DNA of 64,000 nt from Gluconacetobacter aggeris (GCF_014174395.1 NZ_JABEQD010000001.1:434001-498000); one strand, 5' to 3'. Shown: positions 37,986-48,062, counted from the first letter of the stretch. Program-made: numbers and translations. Notes: generated by a model not told the origin, from the letters alone.

Positions 37986-40721
37986 ATGAGGGCCCAGCGT
38001 ACAGGACCCGAACATTTGCCGAGCTTTGGCCGCTACATTCCTGCCTCCCTGAACGCGCCGCGCATCCGGTCCGCCGCAAGGCAGAGGCTGGCCGAGATGG
38101 GAGGCATGGTGCTGTGGCTTCTGGCCCTGGCACTGGCCGCGTCGCTATGGAGCTACAATCCGCTCGACCCGTCGATGAACACGGCCAGCACCCAGCCGCC
38201 CACCAACCTGCTGGGCATGGCCGGTTCCTATCTGGCGGACGTGCTGTTGCAGAATGTCGGCATTACCTGCGCCCTGCCGATCCTGGCGATGATGGCATGG
38301 GGCTGGCGGGTCATCCGCCATACGGCCATGGGGTCGATCCTGCTGCGGGCGGTGGCCGTGCTGTGCGCCATGCCCGTCATGGGCGCGCTGCTGGCGGCCC
38401 TGCCGATGCTGCTCCCGATCCTGCCGACGCCGCATTGGCCCACCGAATCCGGTCTCGGCGGGGCGTTCGGCCTGTCGATCGCCCACACCGCCATCCAGGC
38501 GGGCGCGTCGCTGCTGGGCCCGGCCGGGCGGCTGGCCGTATGGGTGCTGGGGCTGCTGCTGACCGTCCTGCTGGTGCCGCTGGGGATCGGCCTGTCCTTC
38601 ACCGAATGGGCGGCCATCGGCCGGGGCCTGCGCACCGTCGCCCGGCAGCCGATGCGGCTGGCCCGCCGCATGCCGGCGCGTCCCGCCCCCAATGACCACC
38701 CCGCCGCCGACATGACGGGGCGCTGGAACGGCTCGCTGGACGGCATGGTGCCGCCGCCCCGCCCGGACCTCTCCGCCCAGGCCCGCGCCCCCGAGCCGCC
38801 GCGCACGCCCCGCGCCGAGCGCCCGGCGCCGGAAGCGCGTTCCGCCATCCAGCCGGCGTCCACCCGACCGGCGGCCCGGCCACCCGCCCGGCCATCGCTG
38901 GGCACGGGCTGGGTCCAGCCCCCCGGCATGGAGAGCGACACCGACGACGACGCCCCGCCCCTGCTGCTGGGAGGGCCCGCGACGCAGGAACTGGCCCCCC
39001 GGCATGTGCCGGAACCCGCCCATTCCCCCACCCCCCCGCCCGCGCCGACGGCCGAGGCCCCGCGCCCGTCGCTGATGGGCCGGCTGTTCGGCAGCCGCCC
39101 CGACCCGGTCGATCCGCCATCCACCGCCCCCCGCGCAACCCCCAGCAGCCAGGCCTATGCCGCACCGCCCCGCTCCGACGGGCGCGACCCGTGGCGCCTG
39201 CCGCCGCTGGACCTGCTGAAACCCGCCCCCTCGCATGCCCAGACCGGGCCGTCGCAGGACGCGCTGCAGGCCAATGCGCGGCTGCTGGAAACCGTGCTGT
39301 CGGATTACGGCGTGCAGGGACAGATCGGGCAGATCCATGCCGGGCCGGTGGTCACCCTGTACGAGCTGGAGCCCGCGCCGGGCATCCGCTCGGCCCGCGT
39401 GATCGGCCTGGCGGACGACGTGGCGCGGTCGCTGTCGGTGCTGAGCGTGCGCATCGCCACCGTGCCGGGCCGCAACGTGATCGGCATCGAAGTGCCCAAT
39501 GCAAGGCGCGAGACGGTGTACCTGTCCGAACTGTTCACCGACGATGCCTGGCACCATGCGTCGTCGAAGCTCTGCCTGGCGCTGGGCAAGGATATTTCGG
39601 GGATGCCGATCTATGGCGACCTGGCGCGCATGCCGCATCTGCTGATCGCCGGCACCACCGGATCGGGCAAATCGGTCGGCGTCAACGCCATGATCCTCTC
39701 GCTGCTGTTCCGCATGTCGCCCGAGGAATGCCGCCTGATCATGATCGACCCCAAGATCCTGGAACTGTCGATCTACGAGGGCATCCCGCATCTGATGACG
39801 CCGGTGGTGACCGAACCGGCCAAGGCGGTCGCCGCCCTGAAATGGACGGTGCGGGAAATGGATCGCCGCTATCGCGCCATGTCCCACCTGCAGGTACGCA
39901 ATATCGGCGGCTACAACGACCGGGTGGCCGATGCGAGGCGGCGCGGCGAAGTCGTCTCGCGCCGCGTACAGACCGGCTACGACCCCGAGACCGGGCGCCC
40001 GACCTTCGAGGAACAGCAGCTCGCCCTGGAATCCCTTCCCTATATCGTCGTGGTGATCGACGAGATGGCGGACCTGATGATGGTCGCGGGCAAGGAGATC
40101 GAAATGGCGGTGCAGCGCCTGGCACAGAAGGCCCGCGCGGCGGGCATCCATGTCATCATGGCGACGCAGCGCCCGTCGGTGGACGTGATCACCGGCACCA
40201 TCAAGGCCAATTTCCCGACCCGCATCTCGTTCCAGGTCATCAGCAAGTTCGACAGCCGCACCATCCTGGGCGAGCAGGGGGCCGAGCAGCTTCTGGGCCA
40301 GGGCGACATGCTCTACATGCAGGGCGGCGGGCGGATCACCCGCGTCCATGGCCCCTTCGTCGCCGACGGCGAGGTCGAGGAAGTCGTGCGCTTCCTCCGC
40401 AGCCAGGGCGAGCCGATCTATGATGACGACGTGATCTCGTCCCAGGACGAGGACGGCGCGGGCAGCGCCGGCGGCGGCAAATCGTCCGGCAACGGGCTGA
40501 ACGGCAGCTATGACGATGAAACCAGCCTGTTCGACCAGGCGGTCGCCGTCGTGGCGCGCGAGGGCAAGGCCTCCACCTCCTTCATCCAGCGCCACCTGTC
40601 GATCGGCTACAACCGGGCGGCCAAGATCATCGAGCAGATGGAAAAGGAGGGCATCGTCAGCCCGGCCAACCATGTCGGCCGGCGCGAGGTCCTGCTGCGC
40701 CGCACCGACGACGACGAATGA
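37986..40721 (+). CDS. ftsK: DNA translocase FtsK
   Basis: FtsK (911 residues) pumps DNA at the division septum and activates XerCD at dif. Four or so N-terminal membrane helices (about 40-220) are followed by a Pro/Ala/Arg-rich linker (about 225-420). The RecA-like motor has Walker A GTTGSGKS at 556-563 and a Walker B region [13 protein letters not shown] winged-helix gamma domain at the C-terminus (about 850-905, [24 protein letters not shown]) reads KOPS. The start ATG is plausible; the N-terminal helix begins about residue 38. The stop overlaps the next gene by 4 bp. Confidence 0.97.
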   Translation: MRAQRTGPEHLPSFGRYIPASLNAPRIRSAARQRLAEMGGMVLWLLALALAASLWSYNPLDPSMNTASTQPPTNLLGMAGSYLADVLLQNVGITCALPILAMMAWGWRVIRHTAMGSILLRAVAVLCAMPVMGALLAALPMLLPILPTPHWPTESGLGGAFGLSIAHTAIQAGASLLGPAGRLAVWVLGLLLTVLLVPLGIGLSFTEWAAIGRGLRTVARQPMRLARRMPARPAPNDHPAADMTGRWNGSLDGMVPPPRPDLSAQARAPEPPRTPRAERPAPEARSAIQPASTRPAARPPARPSLGTGWVQPPGMESDTDDDAPPLLLGGPATQELAPRHVPEPAHSPTPPPAPTAEAPRPSLMGRLFGSRPDPVDPPSTAPRATPSSQAYAAPPRSDGRDPWRLPPLDLLKPAPSHAQTGPSQDALQANARLLETVLSDYGVQGQIGQIHAGPVVTLYELEPAPGIRSARVIGLADDVARSLSVLSVRIATVPGRNVIGIEVPNARRETVYLSELFTDDAWHHASSKLCLALGKDISGMPIYGDLARMPHLLIAGTTGSGKSVGVNAMILSLLFRMSPEECRLIMIDPKILELSIYEGIPHLMTPVVTEPAKAVAALKWTVREMDRRYRAMSHLQVRNIGGYNDRVADARRRGEVVSRRVQTGYDPETGRPTFEEQQLALESLPYIVVVIDEMADLMMVAGKEIEMAVQRLAQKARAAGIHVIMATQRPSVDVITGTIKANFPTRISFQVISKFDSRTILGEQGAEQLLGQGDMLYMQGGGRITRVHGPFVADGEVEEVVRFLRSQGEPIYDDDVISSQDEDGAGSAGGGKSSGNGLNGSYDDETSLFDQAVAVVAREGKASTSFIQRHLSIGYNRAAKIIEQMEKEGIVSPANHVGRREVLLRRTDDDE

Positions 40722-41485
40722 CCCGGCGAACGCGCCGTCCTCCGCCCCCGCCGGCTGCCCGCCCGGCCCTGCCTGCCCCGGGCAGCGGGGTCGATCCGTT
40801 TCCGGTCCTGTTTCGTGATGCCCGCTTCCTGGTCATCGACAAGCCGCCCGGCCTGCCGGTGCATGCCGGTCCCGCCGGCGGCCCGTCGGTCGAAGATGCG
40901 TTCCCGCTCCTGTCGCGGCGGGCGGACGGACCATGGCTGGCCCACCGGCTGGATCGCGACACGTCGGGCTGCCTGCTGATCGCGCTGCGCAAGCAGCCGC
41001 TGCTGGCCGCGCAGGCGGCCTTCGCCAACGGGCATGCACGCAAGACCTACTGGGCCATGGTGCGCGGCCGCCCCGCCGCCGACGGCGGCACGGTGGCGAT
41101 GACGATGGCCAAACAGTCGGACACGCGGGGCTGGCGCATGGTCCAAGCCGCGACGGGACAGGATTCGCGGACCGAATGGCGGCTACTGGCCAGCGACGGA
41201 CATGTGAGCTGGCTGGAACTCCGCCTGCTGACCGGGCGCACCCACCAGGCCCGGCTCCATTGCGCCAGTCTGGGCTGCCCGGTGCTGGGCGACGCGGTCT
41301 ATGGCGACGCGACGGGCCCGGAGGCGCACAGGCTGCACCTGATGAGCCGCGCCCTCTCGCTACCGCTGGAGCCGCCGGTCTCCGCCGTCGCGCCCCCTCC
41401 CGACCATATCCGCGCCATCCTGGCTCGCCAGGGCTGGCAGGATCAGGATTGCTCTTCCAGCGCGCGCATGCAATCGGCCCCCTGA
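40718..41485 (+). CDS. RluA-family pseudouridine synthase
   Basis: The 255-residue protein is an RluA/RluC/RluD-type pseudouridine synthase without an S4 domain, more like RluA or TruC. The catalytic Asp79 lies in [13 protein letters not shown], and [21 protein letters not shown] is a second family block. The first 25 residues are Pro/Arg-rich. Its ATG overlaps the ftsK stop (ATGA). The rRNA or tRNA target is not clear. Its 3' end overlaps the convergent exported-protein gene by 43 bp. Confidence 0.85.
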   Translation: MTRRTRRPPPPPAARPALPAPGSGVDPFPVLFRDARFLVIDKPPGLPVHAGPAGGPSVEDAFPLLSRRADGPWLAHRLDRDTSGCLLIALRKQPLLAAQAAFANGHARKTYWAMVRGRPAADGGTVAMTMAKQSDTRGWRMVQAATGQDSRTEWRLLASDGHVSWLELRLLTGRTHQARLHCASLGCPVLGDAVYGDATGPEAHRLHLMSRALSLPLEPPVSAVAPPPDHIRAILARQGWQDQDCSSSARMQSAP

Positions 41486-41991
41486 TCGATCAGATGGATG
41501 TCATGCACCGCCCGGATCGCCGTGAGCGCCCGGGGGCGCCAGGACGCGGGCTCGGCCGCCGGCGCGCAGATCGTCCGGCCACCGAGCTGGTTACTGTTTT
41601 TCCGGTCCAGGATCGACAGGACCGCGCGCGGATTGCGGGGCAATGCCCGACGCAACGCAACCTGAAGCGAACGGCCCGTCGCCGGATCGGCGGCCGGCAT
41701 CAGGTCGGGCAGCAGCGCGATCCAGTTCTCCCATCCCGCGGCCACCGCACGGCGCACGCGCGCCCATTCGCGATCGCGGGTCAGTATCCGCGCCACTTCA
41801 TGCGCGCCGTCCTGCCTGATCCGCTCGGCCAGCCCACGCGCCGTCAGCGGCTGCGCTGCTTCCAGCGGGCCGAAAGCCGTGGTGACTGCCTCCGCGCCGA
41901 CGGCGGGGAAAGTCAGCACCATGCTCGTCAGCAGCAGGGCAAGGCGCAGCGGCGTGAACAGGCGGGCGAGCAGGGGGCGGCGGATCAACAA
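41443..41991 (-). CDS. Exported hypothetical protein
   Basis: The protein (182 residues from this start) has a signal peptide (RLFTPLRLALLLTSMVLTFPAVGA) and a helical domain with LTARGLAERIRQDGAHEVARIL and GWENWIALLPDLMPAADPATG, then a C-terminal part with three Cys (one near TICAPAAE). I do not recognise the family. No ATG fits: the best start is TTG, the first of two adjacent TTG codons, behind a GGAGG site 5 bp upstream; ATG at 41922 would cut the signal in half. It overlaps the convergent pseudouridine synthase gene by 43 bp. Confidence 0.55.
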   Translation of the reverse strand: MLIRRPLLARLFTPLRLALLLTSMVLTFPAVGAEAVTTAFGPLEAAQPLTARGLAERIRQDGAHEVARILTRDREWARVRRAVAAGWENWIALLPDLMPAADPATGRSLQVALRRALPRNPRAVLSILDRKNSNQLGGRTICAPAAEPASWRPRALTAIRAVHDIHLIDQGADCMRALEEQS

Positions 41992-42189
41992 AAGGACCTC
42001 CGGAACAGGATGCTGGCGGAACACGAAAATCAGACGATTGAGGCGGGAAGGGGGCTTTTCCGCGACGCGGCGCTGTTGCGGGCAGGGCGTCGAATGCCTA
42101 TAGCGAGCAGCATCAGATCGGGCACGGACGGCGTCCGCCCCGTCACCAGGGGCCGCCATCGGCCCACCCTTTCCGACAGAGAGCATTCC

Positions 42190-42435
42190 ATGAGCAGCAT
42201 GTCCGCCTCCGAAATCGCCCGCCTACAGGTATGCCTGCGCCGCCTGCTGGGTTCGCCCGAGCTGACGGTCAACCCGCCGCCGCGCGCCGGTCTTTCGGTC
42301 GAGGTCGCCGTGAAGGGCGAGATCATCGGCACCGTTCACCGGGACGAAGATGAGGGCGAGATTTCCTACGCCCTGCACATCACGATCCTGGAAGAAGACC
42401 TGCCGGCCGAGACGGCCACCCGCGCGGGCCGCTGA
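42190..42435 (+). CDS. DUF3126 family protein
   Basis: The 81-residue protein matches the small DUF3126 family found in Alphaproteobacteria: an N-terminal EIARLQVCLRRLLGSPELTV helix-strand, the VEVAVKGEIIGTVHRDEDEGEISYALHITILEEDL strand pair and a short tail. Function unknown; it is soluble. The ATG at 42190 is the natural start (a second ATG follows at codon 4). It is divergent from the exported-protein gene at 41.4-42.0 kb. Confidence 0.82.
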   Translation: MSSMSASEIARLQVCLRRLLGSPELTVNPPPRAGLSVEVAVKGEIIGTVHRDEDEGEISYALHITILEEDLPAETATRAGR

Positions 42436-42550
42436 ACCGCTCGCCCCTCCTGCCCCGGTCTGCATGACCCGGGCGGAGCGGCAGGGCATGATGGGCGAAA
42501 ATCCGCCCACCAAAAACGCACCCAGGGAGCCCATGGCGGCAGGCACGCTG

Positions 42551-43180
42551 TCAGCGCGACAGCAGGGCAACCTGAGCCGGCGTGGCCGAAGCCTCGATCA
42601 CCGGGCGATCGGACCGGCTGGCCGGCAGCTCGACCTCGGTGATCTTCCACCGCCAGCCCTGGATCCGCATCTGCAGGCGCAGCGGCGTGTCCCGCTCGTG
42701 GCCCGGCAACACGGCGCGGGCCTCGAACATGTCGGGGCGCAGGAAGCGGATGCGCACATGATGCAGCATCGCGGCGGGGGAGATGGCGGACACAGGCTGC
42801 GCCGCCGGCATGACCTGCCCCATCAGCGTATCGAGGTTGGCGGCATTCACATGCACGTCAACCGCCCGGGACACCGCCGTCGCGGCAAAGGACGAACCGA
42901 ATTCCGGCAGGTCGTCGTCACTGGCCTGCTGATTGCCGACGATGCCGCCGATGATCTGCGATTTCAGACTGGCCTGGACGGCACGCCAGTTCAGGAACGT
43001 GCCGAGCGTGCGGGTGTCATGGCCCTGAATGGCCGCCGAAACGGACCAGAGCGTCACGAAGGGCGAGGCCACGAACAGCGAGAGGGACATGACCAGAGTC
43101 ACCGCGCAGATGCGGCGCGCCTGCTGCCGCCGAACGGCGACCATGTGACCGGCTGGCATCAGACGCATGAAACGGTTCAT
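42551..43180 (-). CDS. DUF2939-like membrane-anchored protein
   Basis: The 209-residue protein has one N-terminal membrane segment (AVTLVMSLSLFVASPFVTLW) and a periplasmic domain that resembles DUF2939: ATLW-SVSAAIQGHDTRTLGTFLNWRAVQASLKSQI, in which the anchor is followed by a helix of DUF2939 type. Function unknown. The ATG at 43180 precedes a basic leader. It stands alone between DUF3126 and the ThiF-like gene. Confidence 0.6.
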   Translation of the reverse strand: MNRFMRLMPAGHMVAVRRQQARRICAVTLVMSLSLFVASPFVTLWSVSAAIQGHDTRTLGTFLNWRAVQASLKSQIIGGIVGNQQASDDDLPEFGSSFAATAVSRAVDVHVNAANLDTLMGQVMPAAQPVSAISPAAMLHHVRIRFLRPDMFEARAVLPGHERDTPLRLQMRIQGWRWKITEVELPASRSDRPVIEASATPAQVALLSR

Positions 43181-43358
43181 CAGAAAAAACGCCCCTGTCT
43201 TGCTCCCGCATCATACGATAAACATATCGGCCATGCATGCGTTTCATGCCATATGAAATAAATTGTTATAAAAAGTCAGGCCACGCGCCCCATTCCCACA
43301 GCCCATTTCCACAGCCGCATGCAGGGCGCATCAAGAACGCCGAGACAGGGCAGGATGC

Positions 43359-44192
43359 ATGATTCCTGAGTTTTCCGAGACCGAAATCCAGCGTTATGCG
43401 CGCCATATCCTGCTGCCCGAAATCGGCGGCACGGGGCAGGCCGCGCTGCGCGCCGCCAGCGTGCTGATCATCGGCGCGGGGGGCCTGGGCTCGCCGCTGG
43501 GCCTCTATCTGGCGGCGGCGGGGGTCGGCCGGATCGGCCTGGTCGATGACGATCTGGTGGATCTGTCCAACCTCCAGCGCCAGATCGCCCATACCACCGG
43601 CCGGATCGGCCGGCCCAAGGTCGAATCGGCGGCCGAGGCCATGCGGGCGGTCAATCCGCTGGTCCGCGTCGACGCGCATGCGACGCGGCTGGATGCCGGC
43701 AATGCCCGGGCACTGGTCGGCAGCTACGACCTGGTCTGCGACGGCAGCGACAATTTCCGCACCCGCTACCTGCTCGCCGATGCCTGCGCGCTGGAACGGC
43801 GAACCCTGGTCTCGGCCGCCGTCCTGCGCTTCGAGGGGCAGCTTTCGACCTTCCGCCCGCATCGCGGCGGCCCATGCTATCGCTGCCTTTATCCCGCGCC
43901 GCCGCGCGACGGCGCGGTACCGTCCTGCGCCGAGGCCGGGGTCTTCGGCGCAGTGACCGGTGTCATGGGCACCCTGCAGGCCACCGAGGCCCTGAAAGAG
44001 ATCCTGGATATCGGCGAGAGCCTGGCCGGCCGGCTGATGGTCTGGGACGCGCTGGCGGCGCGCTTTCATACCATCCGCCTGCCCCCCGACCCGGACTGCC
44101 CCCTGTGCGGCACGCATCCCACCATCCACGACCTGTCGGCCCATGCGGCAGGCCACGCACCGGGCGGAGCCTGTGCGATCCATGCCGGCTGA
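43359..44192 (+). CDS. ThiF/MoeB-type adenylyltransferase
   Basis: The 277-residue E1-like protein activates the C-terminus of a sulfur-carrier protein (MoaD or ThiS) by adenylation. The nucleotide site is GAGGLGS (39-45). The zinc ligands are C173, C176, C247 and C250 (CYRC and CPLC), and the likely catalytic Cys is C190 in VPSCAEAGVFG. A rhodanese domain is absent. It is a single-domain MoeB/ThiF. The start ATG is at 43359. It overlaps the DsrE-like gene by 11 bp, pointing to sulfur transfer, but no MoaD/ThiS is adjacent, so MoeB versus ThiF is unresolved. Confidence 0.88.
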   Translation: MIPEFSETEIQRYARHILLPEIGGTGQAALRAASVLIIGAGGLGSPLGLYLAAAGVGRIGLVDDDLVDLSNLQRQIAHTTGRIGRPKVESAAEAMRAVNPLVRVDAHATRLDAGNARALVGSYDLVCDGSDNFRTRYLLADACALERRTLVSAAVLRFEGQLSTFRPHRGGPCYRCLYPAPPRDGAVPSCAEAGVFGAVTGVMGTLQATEALKEILDIGESLAGRLMVWDALAARFHTIRLPPDPDCPLCGTHPTIHDLSAHAAGHAPGGACAIHAG

Positions 44193-44574
44193 CGATCCGC
44201 GCCAGGGACTGGCGATCCTGCTGCTCGATGGCAGCTATGAACGGGCGCATTATGCCCTGGTCCTGGCCGCCGGCGCGCTGGCCGTGGACAGGCCCGTGCT
44301 GCTGTTCGCCGCCGGCCATGGGGTCCATGCCCTGGCGCGGGACTGGCACGGGCTGCGCGATGCCGGCACCGACGACACGGTCCAGGCCAGCGGCGTGGCG
44401 GGATTCGACGTGCTGCGCGACGCCGTGCTGGCCCTGGACGGCACGCTGATGGCCTGCGAATCCGGCCTGCGCCTGACCGGTCTGCCAGCCGATGCCCTGC
44501 TGCCGCAGGCGGTTGTGGCCGGCGTTCCCGCCTTTCTCGATGCCGCGCGCGGGCGGCAGGTCATCAGCCTGTGA
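44182..44574 (+). CDS. DsrE-like protein
   Basis: The 130-residue protein resembles the DsrE/DsrF sulfur-relay family: an N-terminal Rossmann-like GLAILLLDGSYERAHYALVLAAGALAVDRPVLLFAAG, then a helix and the segment GTLMACESGLRLTGL with one Cys in a position typical of DsrE-like proteins. The ATG at 44182 lies inside the ThiF-like gene. The overlap suggests co-translation. It may be a sulfur-transfer partner; this is inference from family and context. Confidence 0.65.
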   Translation: MPADDPRQGLAILLLDGSYERAHYALVLAAGALAVDRPVLLFAAGHGVHALARDWHGLRDAGTDDTVQASGVAGFDVLRDAVLALDGTLMACESGLRLTGLPADALLPQAVVAGVPAFLDAARGRQVISL

Positions 44575-44653
44575 CGGGGCGGCCGATTCCGCCATGCCCA
44601 AGGGGCCGCAAATCCCCTTGCCGTGCGGCGCGCGCCTTGGCAGGGATGCAGCC

Positions 44654-45724
44654 ATGACGCCCTCTTCCTTCCTCGCCCTCTCCCCCGCGCCGCGCAGCGC
44701 CAACGCGCGCGCATGCTCCGGCTGGATGCTCTGCGCGACGCTGCTGGTTCCGCTTGCGCCCCATGCCGCGGCGGCAGCCACGCCGGAGTCGTCCAAGACG
44801 GCACACCATCATCATCGCCACGCCGCCGCCAAGGCCACGGCCGCCGGCACCGCGCACCACAAGCGGCATCATCCGGCAGCATCCTCCGGCGTGGCCACGG
44901 CGCACCATCATGGCCATGCGGCCGCCGCGCACGCGCCCGCCCATGCCGGTCCCGCCTCCCGTCACCACGCGGCGATCGCACCCCATGCGACACATGCCCG
45001 CCATGCGGCGGTCGTGGCGGCACCCGTCGCGGCAGGGGTGGGGGCAGCGGCAGCCTCCACCGGCGGGGCGGCTGTCGCCATTCCCCCGCCCGCGACGCCC
45101 GCCGAGCCACCGGCCCCGGCCGACAAGGGCGCGATCACCGGCCTGCCGCTGCCCCGCTTCGCGGCGCTGCGCGCGGACGAGGTGAACATGCGCTCCGGCC
45201 CCGGGCAGCGTTACCCGATCGAATGGGTCTATCACCGCCGGGACCTGCCGGTGAAAATCGAGCGTGAGTTCGACGTCTGGCGCCTGGTCGAGGATTCCGA
45301 CGGCCAGAAGGGCTGGGTGCACCAGGCGACGCTGGTGGGCACGCGCAGCTTCGTCATCCCCGGCCTGCCGCCGGTCGATCCGGCCCAGGCGACGCCTCCG
45401 GCTCCATCCGCCGGCGCGCCCGCCACGCCGCCCGCCGCCCAGCAGGCAACCAATCCGCCGTCCGGCCATTTCGATAGCCGGGAGGTCGGACGCCTGGCGG
45501 ACCCAGGCGCGGCCGCGTCCATCCCCGGAGCGGTCATGCTGCGCTCGGCCCCGGATGCCGGTTCGGCCCTTGTCGCGGTACTGAAGCCCGGCACGGTCGG
45601 CATCCTTCGTACCTGCGCGGCCGGCACCAGCTGGTGCCGCGTCAGCGTACAACATTATTCGGGCTGGCTGGACCGCAATGCGGTCTGGGGCCTGCTGCCG
45701 CAGGAGACCATTCAACCGTCCTGA
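44654..45724 (+). CDS. Exported SH3-domain protein, His-rich
   Basis: The 356-residue protein has a signal peptide (about residues 18-42) followed by a 100-residue His/Ala-rich region with HHHHRHAAAKATAAG-type repeats. It then has two SH3-like modules (DUF1058/SH3_4): FAALRADEVNMRSGPGQRYPIEWVYHRRDLPVKI-like and, near the C-terminus, AVMLRSAPDAGSALVAVLKPGTVGILRT. Such modules usually bind peptidoglycan or act as envelope proteins. The His run may bind metal; that is inference. The ATG has an AGGGA site and the longer frame is rejected. It precedes pyk by 87 bp. Confidence 0.75.
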   Translation: MTPSSFLALSPAPRSANARACSGWMLCATLLVPLAPHAAAAATPESSKTAHHHHRHAAAKATAAGTAHHKRHHPAASSGVATAHHHGHAAAAHAPAHAGPASRHHAAIAPHATHARHAAVVAAPVAAGVGAAAASTGGAAVAIPPPATPAEPPAPADKGAITGLPLPRFAALRADEVNMRSGPGQRYPIEWVYHRRDLPVKIEREFDVWRLVEDSDGQKGWVHQATLVGTRSFVIPGLPPVDPAQATPPAPSAGAPATPPAAQQATNPPSGHFDSREVGRLADPGAAASIPGAVMLRSAPDAGSALVAVLKPGTVGILRTCAAGTSWCRVSVQHYSGWLDRNAVWGLLPQETIQPS

Positions 45725-45811
45725 AAACCGCGCGGACCGAAGACGACCGCACCCGCCGGGGCAGAACGGAGCAAACTGGTCGCGGACAGAATCCAGAAGG
45801 AGAAAACGCCC

Positions 45812-47251
45812 ATGCCCTCCGCCATCGCCTTGCACCCCCGCCGCACCAAGATCGTATCGACACTGGGGCCGGCCTCGTCCACCCGCGACATCATCCGCGC
45901 GCTGGCCGAGGCCGGGGCCGACGTGTTCCGCCTGAATTTCTCGCACGGCACGCATGCCGACCATGCCGCCCGCTACGAGATCATCCGCGCGGTCGAGGCC
46001 GAGCTGGGCCGGCCGATCGGCGTCCTGGCCGATGTCCAGGGCCCCAAGCTGCGCGTGGGCACGTTCGAGCAGGGCAAGGTCACGTTGCGGACGGGGGCGT
46101 TCTTCCGCCTGGACCTGGACGATGCGCCGGGCACCGAACAGCGGGTCCGCCTGCCGCACCCCGAGATCATCCACGCCGCGACCGTGGGCAGCAACCTGCT
46201 GCTGGATGACGGCAAGCTGCGCCTGGTGGTGCGCGAGGTGGGCGTGGACCATCTGGACACCATCGTCGCCGTCGGCGGCGTGCTGTCCGACCGCAAGGGC
46301 GTGAACGTGCCCGACATCGTGCTGCCGATCCCGGCCCTGACCGAGAAGGACCGCAGCGACCTGGATTTCGCCCTGGAGCTCGGCGTCGATTATATCGGCC
46401 TGTCCTTCGTCCAGCGCCCCGAGGATGTGCAGGAGGCCCGCGCCATCGCCGGGGGCCGCGCCTGGATCATGACCAAGATCGAAAAGCCGCAGGCGATGGA
46501 CAATCTGGACCAGATCGTCCGCCTATCCGACGCGGTGATGGTCGCCCGCGGCGACCTGGGTGTCGAACTGCCGCCCGAGGCGGTGCCGCTGGCGCAGAAG
46601 CACATCATCCGCCTGTGCCGACAGTTGGGCAAGCCGGTGGTGGTCGCGACCCAGATGCTGGAAAGCATGATCAGCACCCCCACCCCCACCCGCGCCGAGG
46701 CGTCGGACGTGGCGACCGCCGTGTTCGACGGCGCCGATGCCGTGATGCTGTCGGCCGAAACGGCAGCCGGACAGTTTCCGCTGGAAGCGGTCGGCATCAT
46801 GAGCCGCATCGTCAGCCGGGTCGAGGAAGACGCGGTCTGGCAGTCGCTGATGCAGGCCAGTTGCCCGGCGCCGGAAGGCTTCGTCGCCGACGCCATCGCC
46901 GCCGCATCGGGCCAGATCGCCACCACGGTGGATGCGCGCGCGATCGTCGCCTTTACCCTGGCGGGGGCGACCGCCCTGCGCATCTCGCGCGAGCGGCCCT
47001 CCTGCCCGATCATCGGCCTGACACCGAACGACGAGATCGCCCGCCGCCTGTGCGTCGTGTGGGGCGTCACCGCCCAGTCGGTCGGGCAGGAAACGCCGGT
47101 ACGCACGGTCGAAAACGTGGTGGACCAGGCGATCGAGGCCGCCGTCGCCAGCGGCCTGGCCCGCTCGGGCGACCGGATCGTGATCGCGGCGGGCCTGCCC
47201 TTCGGCGTGGCGGGCAGCACCAATACGCTGCGCGTTGCCAAGGTGCCGTAA
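45812..47251 (+). CDS. pyk: Pyruvate kinase
   Basis: Pyruvate kinase (479 residues) makes pyruvate and ATP from PEP and ADP. The N-terminal RRTKIVSTLGPASS, FRLNFSHG, DVQGPKLRVG, the active-site MTKIEKPQAM with the catalytic Lys, VMVARGDLGVE and the ATQMLESMI segment are all present. The last 120 residues form the allosteric C domain. The ATG has an AAGGAGAAAA site. With PPDK in the same window it forms the PEP/pyruvate cycle. A composite hairpin region follows the stop. Confidence 0.97.
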   Translation: MPSAIALHPRRTKIVSTLGPASSTRDIIRALAEAGADVFRLNFSHGTHADHAARYEIIRAVEAELGRPIGVLADVQGPKLRVGTFEQGKVTLRTGAFFRLDLDDAPGTEQRVRLPHPEIIHAATVGSNLLLDDGKLRLVVREVGVDHLDTIVAVGGVLSDRKGVNVPDIVLPIPALTEKDRSDLDFALELGVDYIGLSFVQRPEDVQEARAIAGGRAWIMTKIEKPQAMDNLDQIVRLSDAVMVARGDLGVELPPEAVPLAQKHIIRLCRQLGKPVVVATQMLESMISTPTPTRAEASDVATAVFDGADAVMLSAETAAGQFPLEAVGIMSRIVSRVEEDAVWQSLMQASCPAPEGFVADAIAAASGQIATTVDARAIVAFTLAGATALRISRERPSCPIIGLTPNDEIARRLCVVWGVTAQSVGQETPVRTVENVVDQAIEAAVASGLARSGDRIVIAAGLPFGVAGSTNTLRVAKVP

Positions 47252-47256
47252 GCGTC

Positions 47257-47325
47257 CAAGGGGCTCCGCCCCTTGACCCCGGCAAAGGCCGCCGGCCCTT
47301 GCCGGGTTCCAGGGCAGCGCCCTGG
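47257..47325. terminator. Composite hairpin region after pyk
   Basis: Three perfect stems lie in a row: CAAGGGGC-tcc-GCCCCTTG (47257-47275), CCCGGCAA/TTGCCGGG (47278-47306) and CCAGGGC-agc-GCCCTGG (47309-47325). They fill the whole gap between the convergent pyk and DUF1275 genes. The last stem repeats the palindrome at 6055-6071. Confidence 0.7.
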
Positions 47326-47328
47326 AGT

Positions 47329-48009
47329 TCAGGACGGGCCGAGTGTTTCCAGCCGTTCCAGCAGCGGATGGTCGCCCACATACAGCAGACACCCGGCGCT
47401 GCCGATCAGCAGCCCCACCAGACCGATCGAGACCGGCACCGACACGCTGGACATCAGCGCGCCCAGCACCGCACCGCCGAACAGGGCGAAAATCGCCACC
47501 ACCCGCCGCCAGGCTCCTTTCGCCGGGCCGCCGGCCAGCCGACTGTCATGCATCAGCCCATGCAGCAGCATGGTGGCGGCCGGCAATGTCAGGTCCGTGA
47601 CCTGGGCGTGACGGGTGGCCGAGGTCTGCAACCCCATGGCAACGGCCAGCACGACCAGCGTGGCATAGTACCGCCAGGCCGCGTCCTGCCACCAGACCAG
47701 GGCCGCCACCAGCACCAGCGCGCCCACCGCCATCAGCAGGTCCGCCACCGTGCGCCGGCGCGAATGAGAGCGCCGGACCAGGCGGCCACCCATCGCCGCC
47801 CCGGCCAGATAGGCGGTAATCGCCACCACGCCCGGCCCGGCAATGGATTCCCCCGATGTCAGATGCACCGCGATCAGGATGACGGTCGCGGTCATGTAGC
47901 CGGTGAAGACCTTCAGATGGGTCAGCGAAATGGCATCCAATGCCCCCATGGCGACGGTGACCATGATGACGACAATAACCAGCCTTGGGTCGGGGGAAAT
48001 CGGTTTCAA
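47329..48009 (-). CDS. DUF1275 (YoaK-like) membrane protein
   Basis: The 226-residue protein has six hydrophobic helices and the DUF1275 features: VTVAMGALDAISLTHLKVFTGYMTATVILIAVHL at the start, a central basic loop (RLVRRSHSRRR) and LAVAMGLQTSATRHAQVTDL. Function unknown; members are inner-membrane proteins. The start is probably TTG at 48009 behind GAGGACAGG; ATG at 47964 is the alternative. An upstream ATG at 48075 falls inside a terminator hairpin and is rejected. Confidence 0.72.
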   Translation of the reverse strand: MKPISPDPRLVIVVIMVTVAMGALDAISLTHLKVFTGYMTATVILIAVHLTSGESIAGPGVVAITAYLAGAAMGGRLVRRSHSRRRTVADLLMAVGALVLVAALVWWQDAAWRYYATLVVLAVAMGLQTSATRHAQVTDLTLPAATMLLHGLMHDSRLAGGPAKGAWRRVVAIFALFGGAVLGALMSSVSVPVSIGLVGLLIGSAGCLLYVGDHPLLERLETLGPS

Positions 48010-48062
48010 TCCAGGCCTGTCCTCAGAAACGAGGCACCGCGCATATCGCAGGCAGGCCAATA

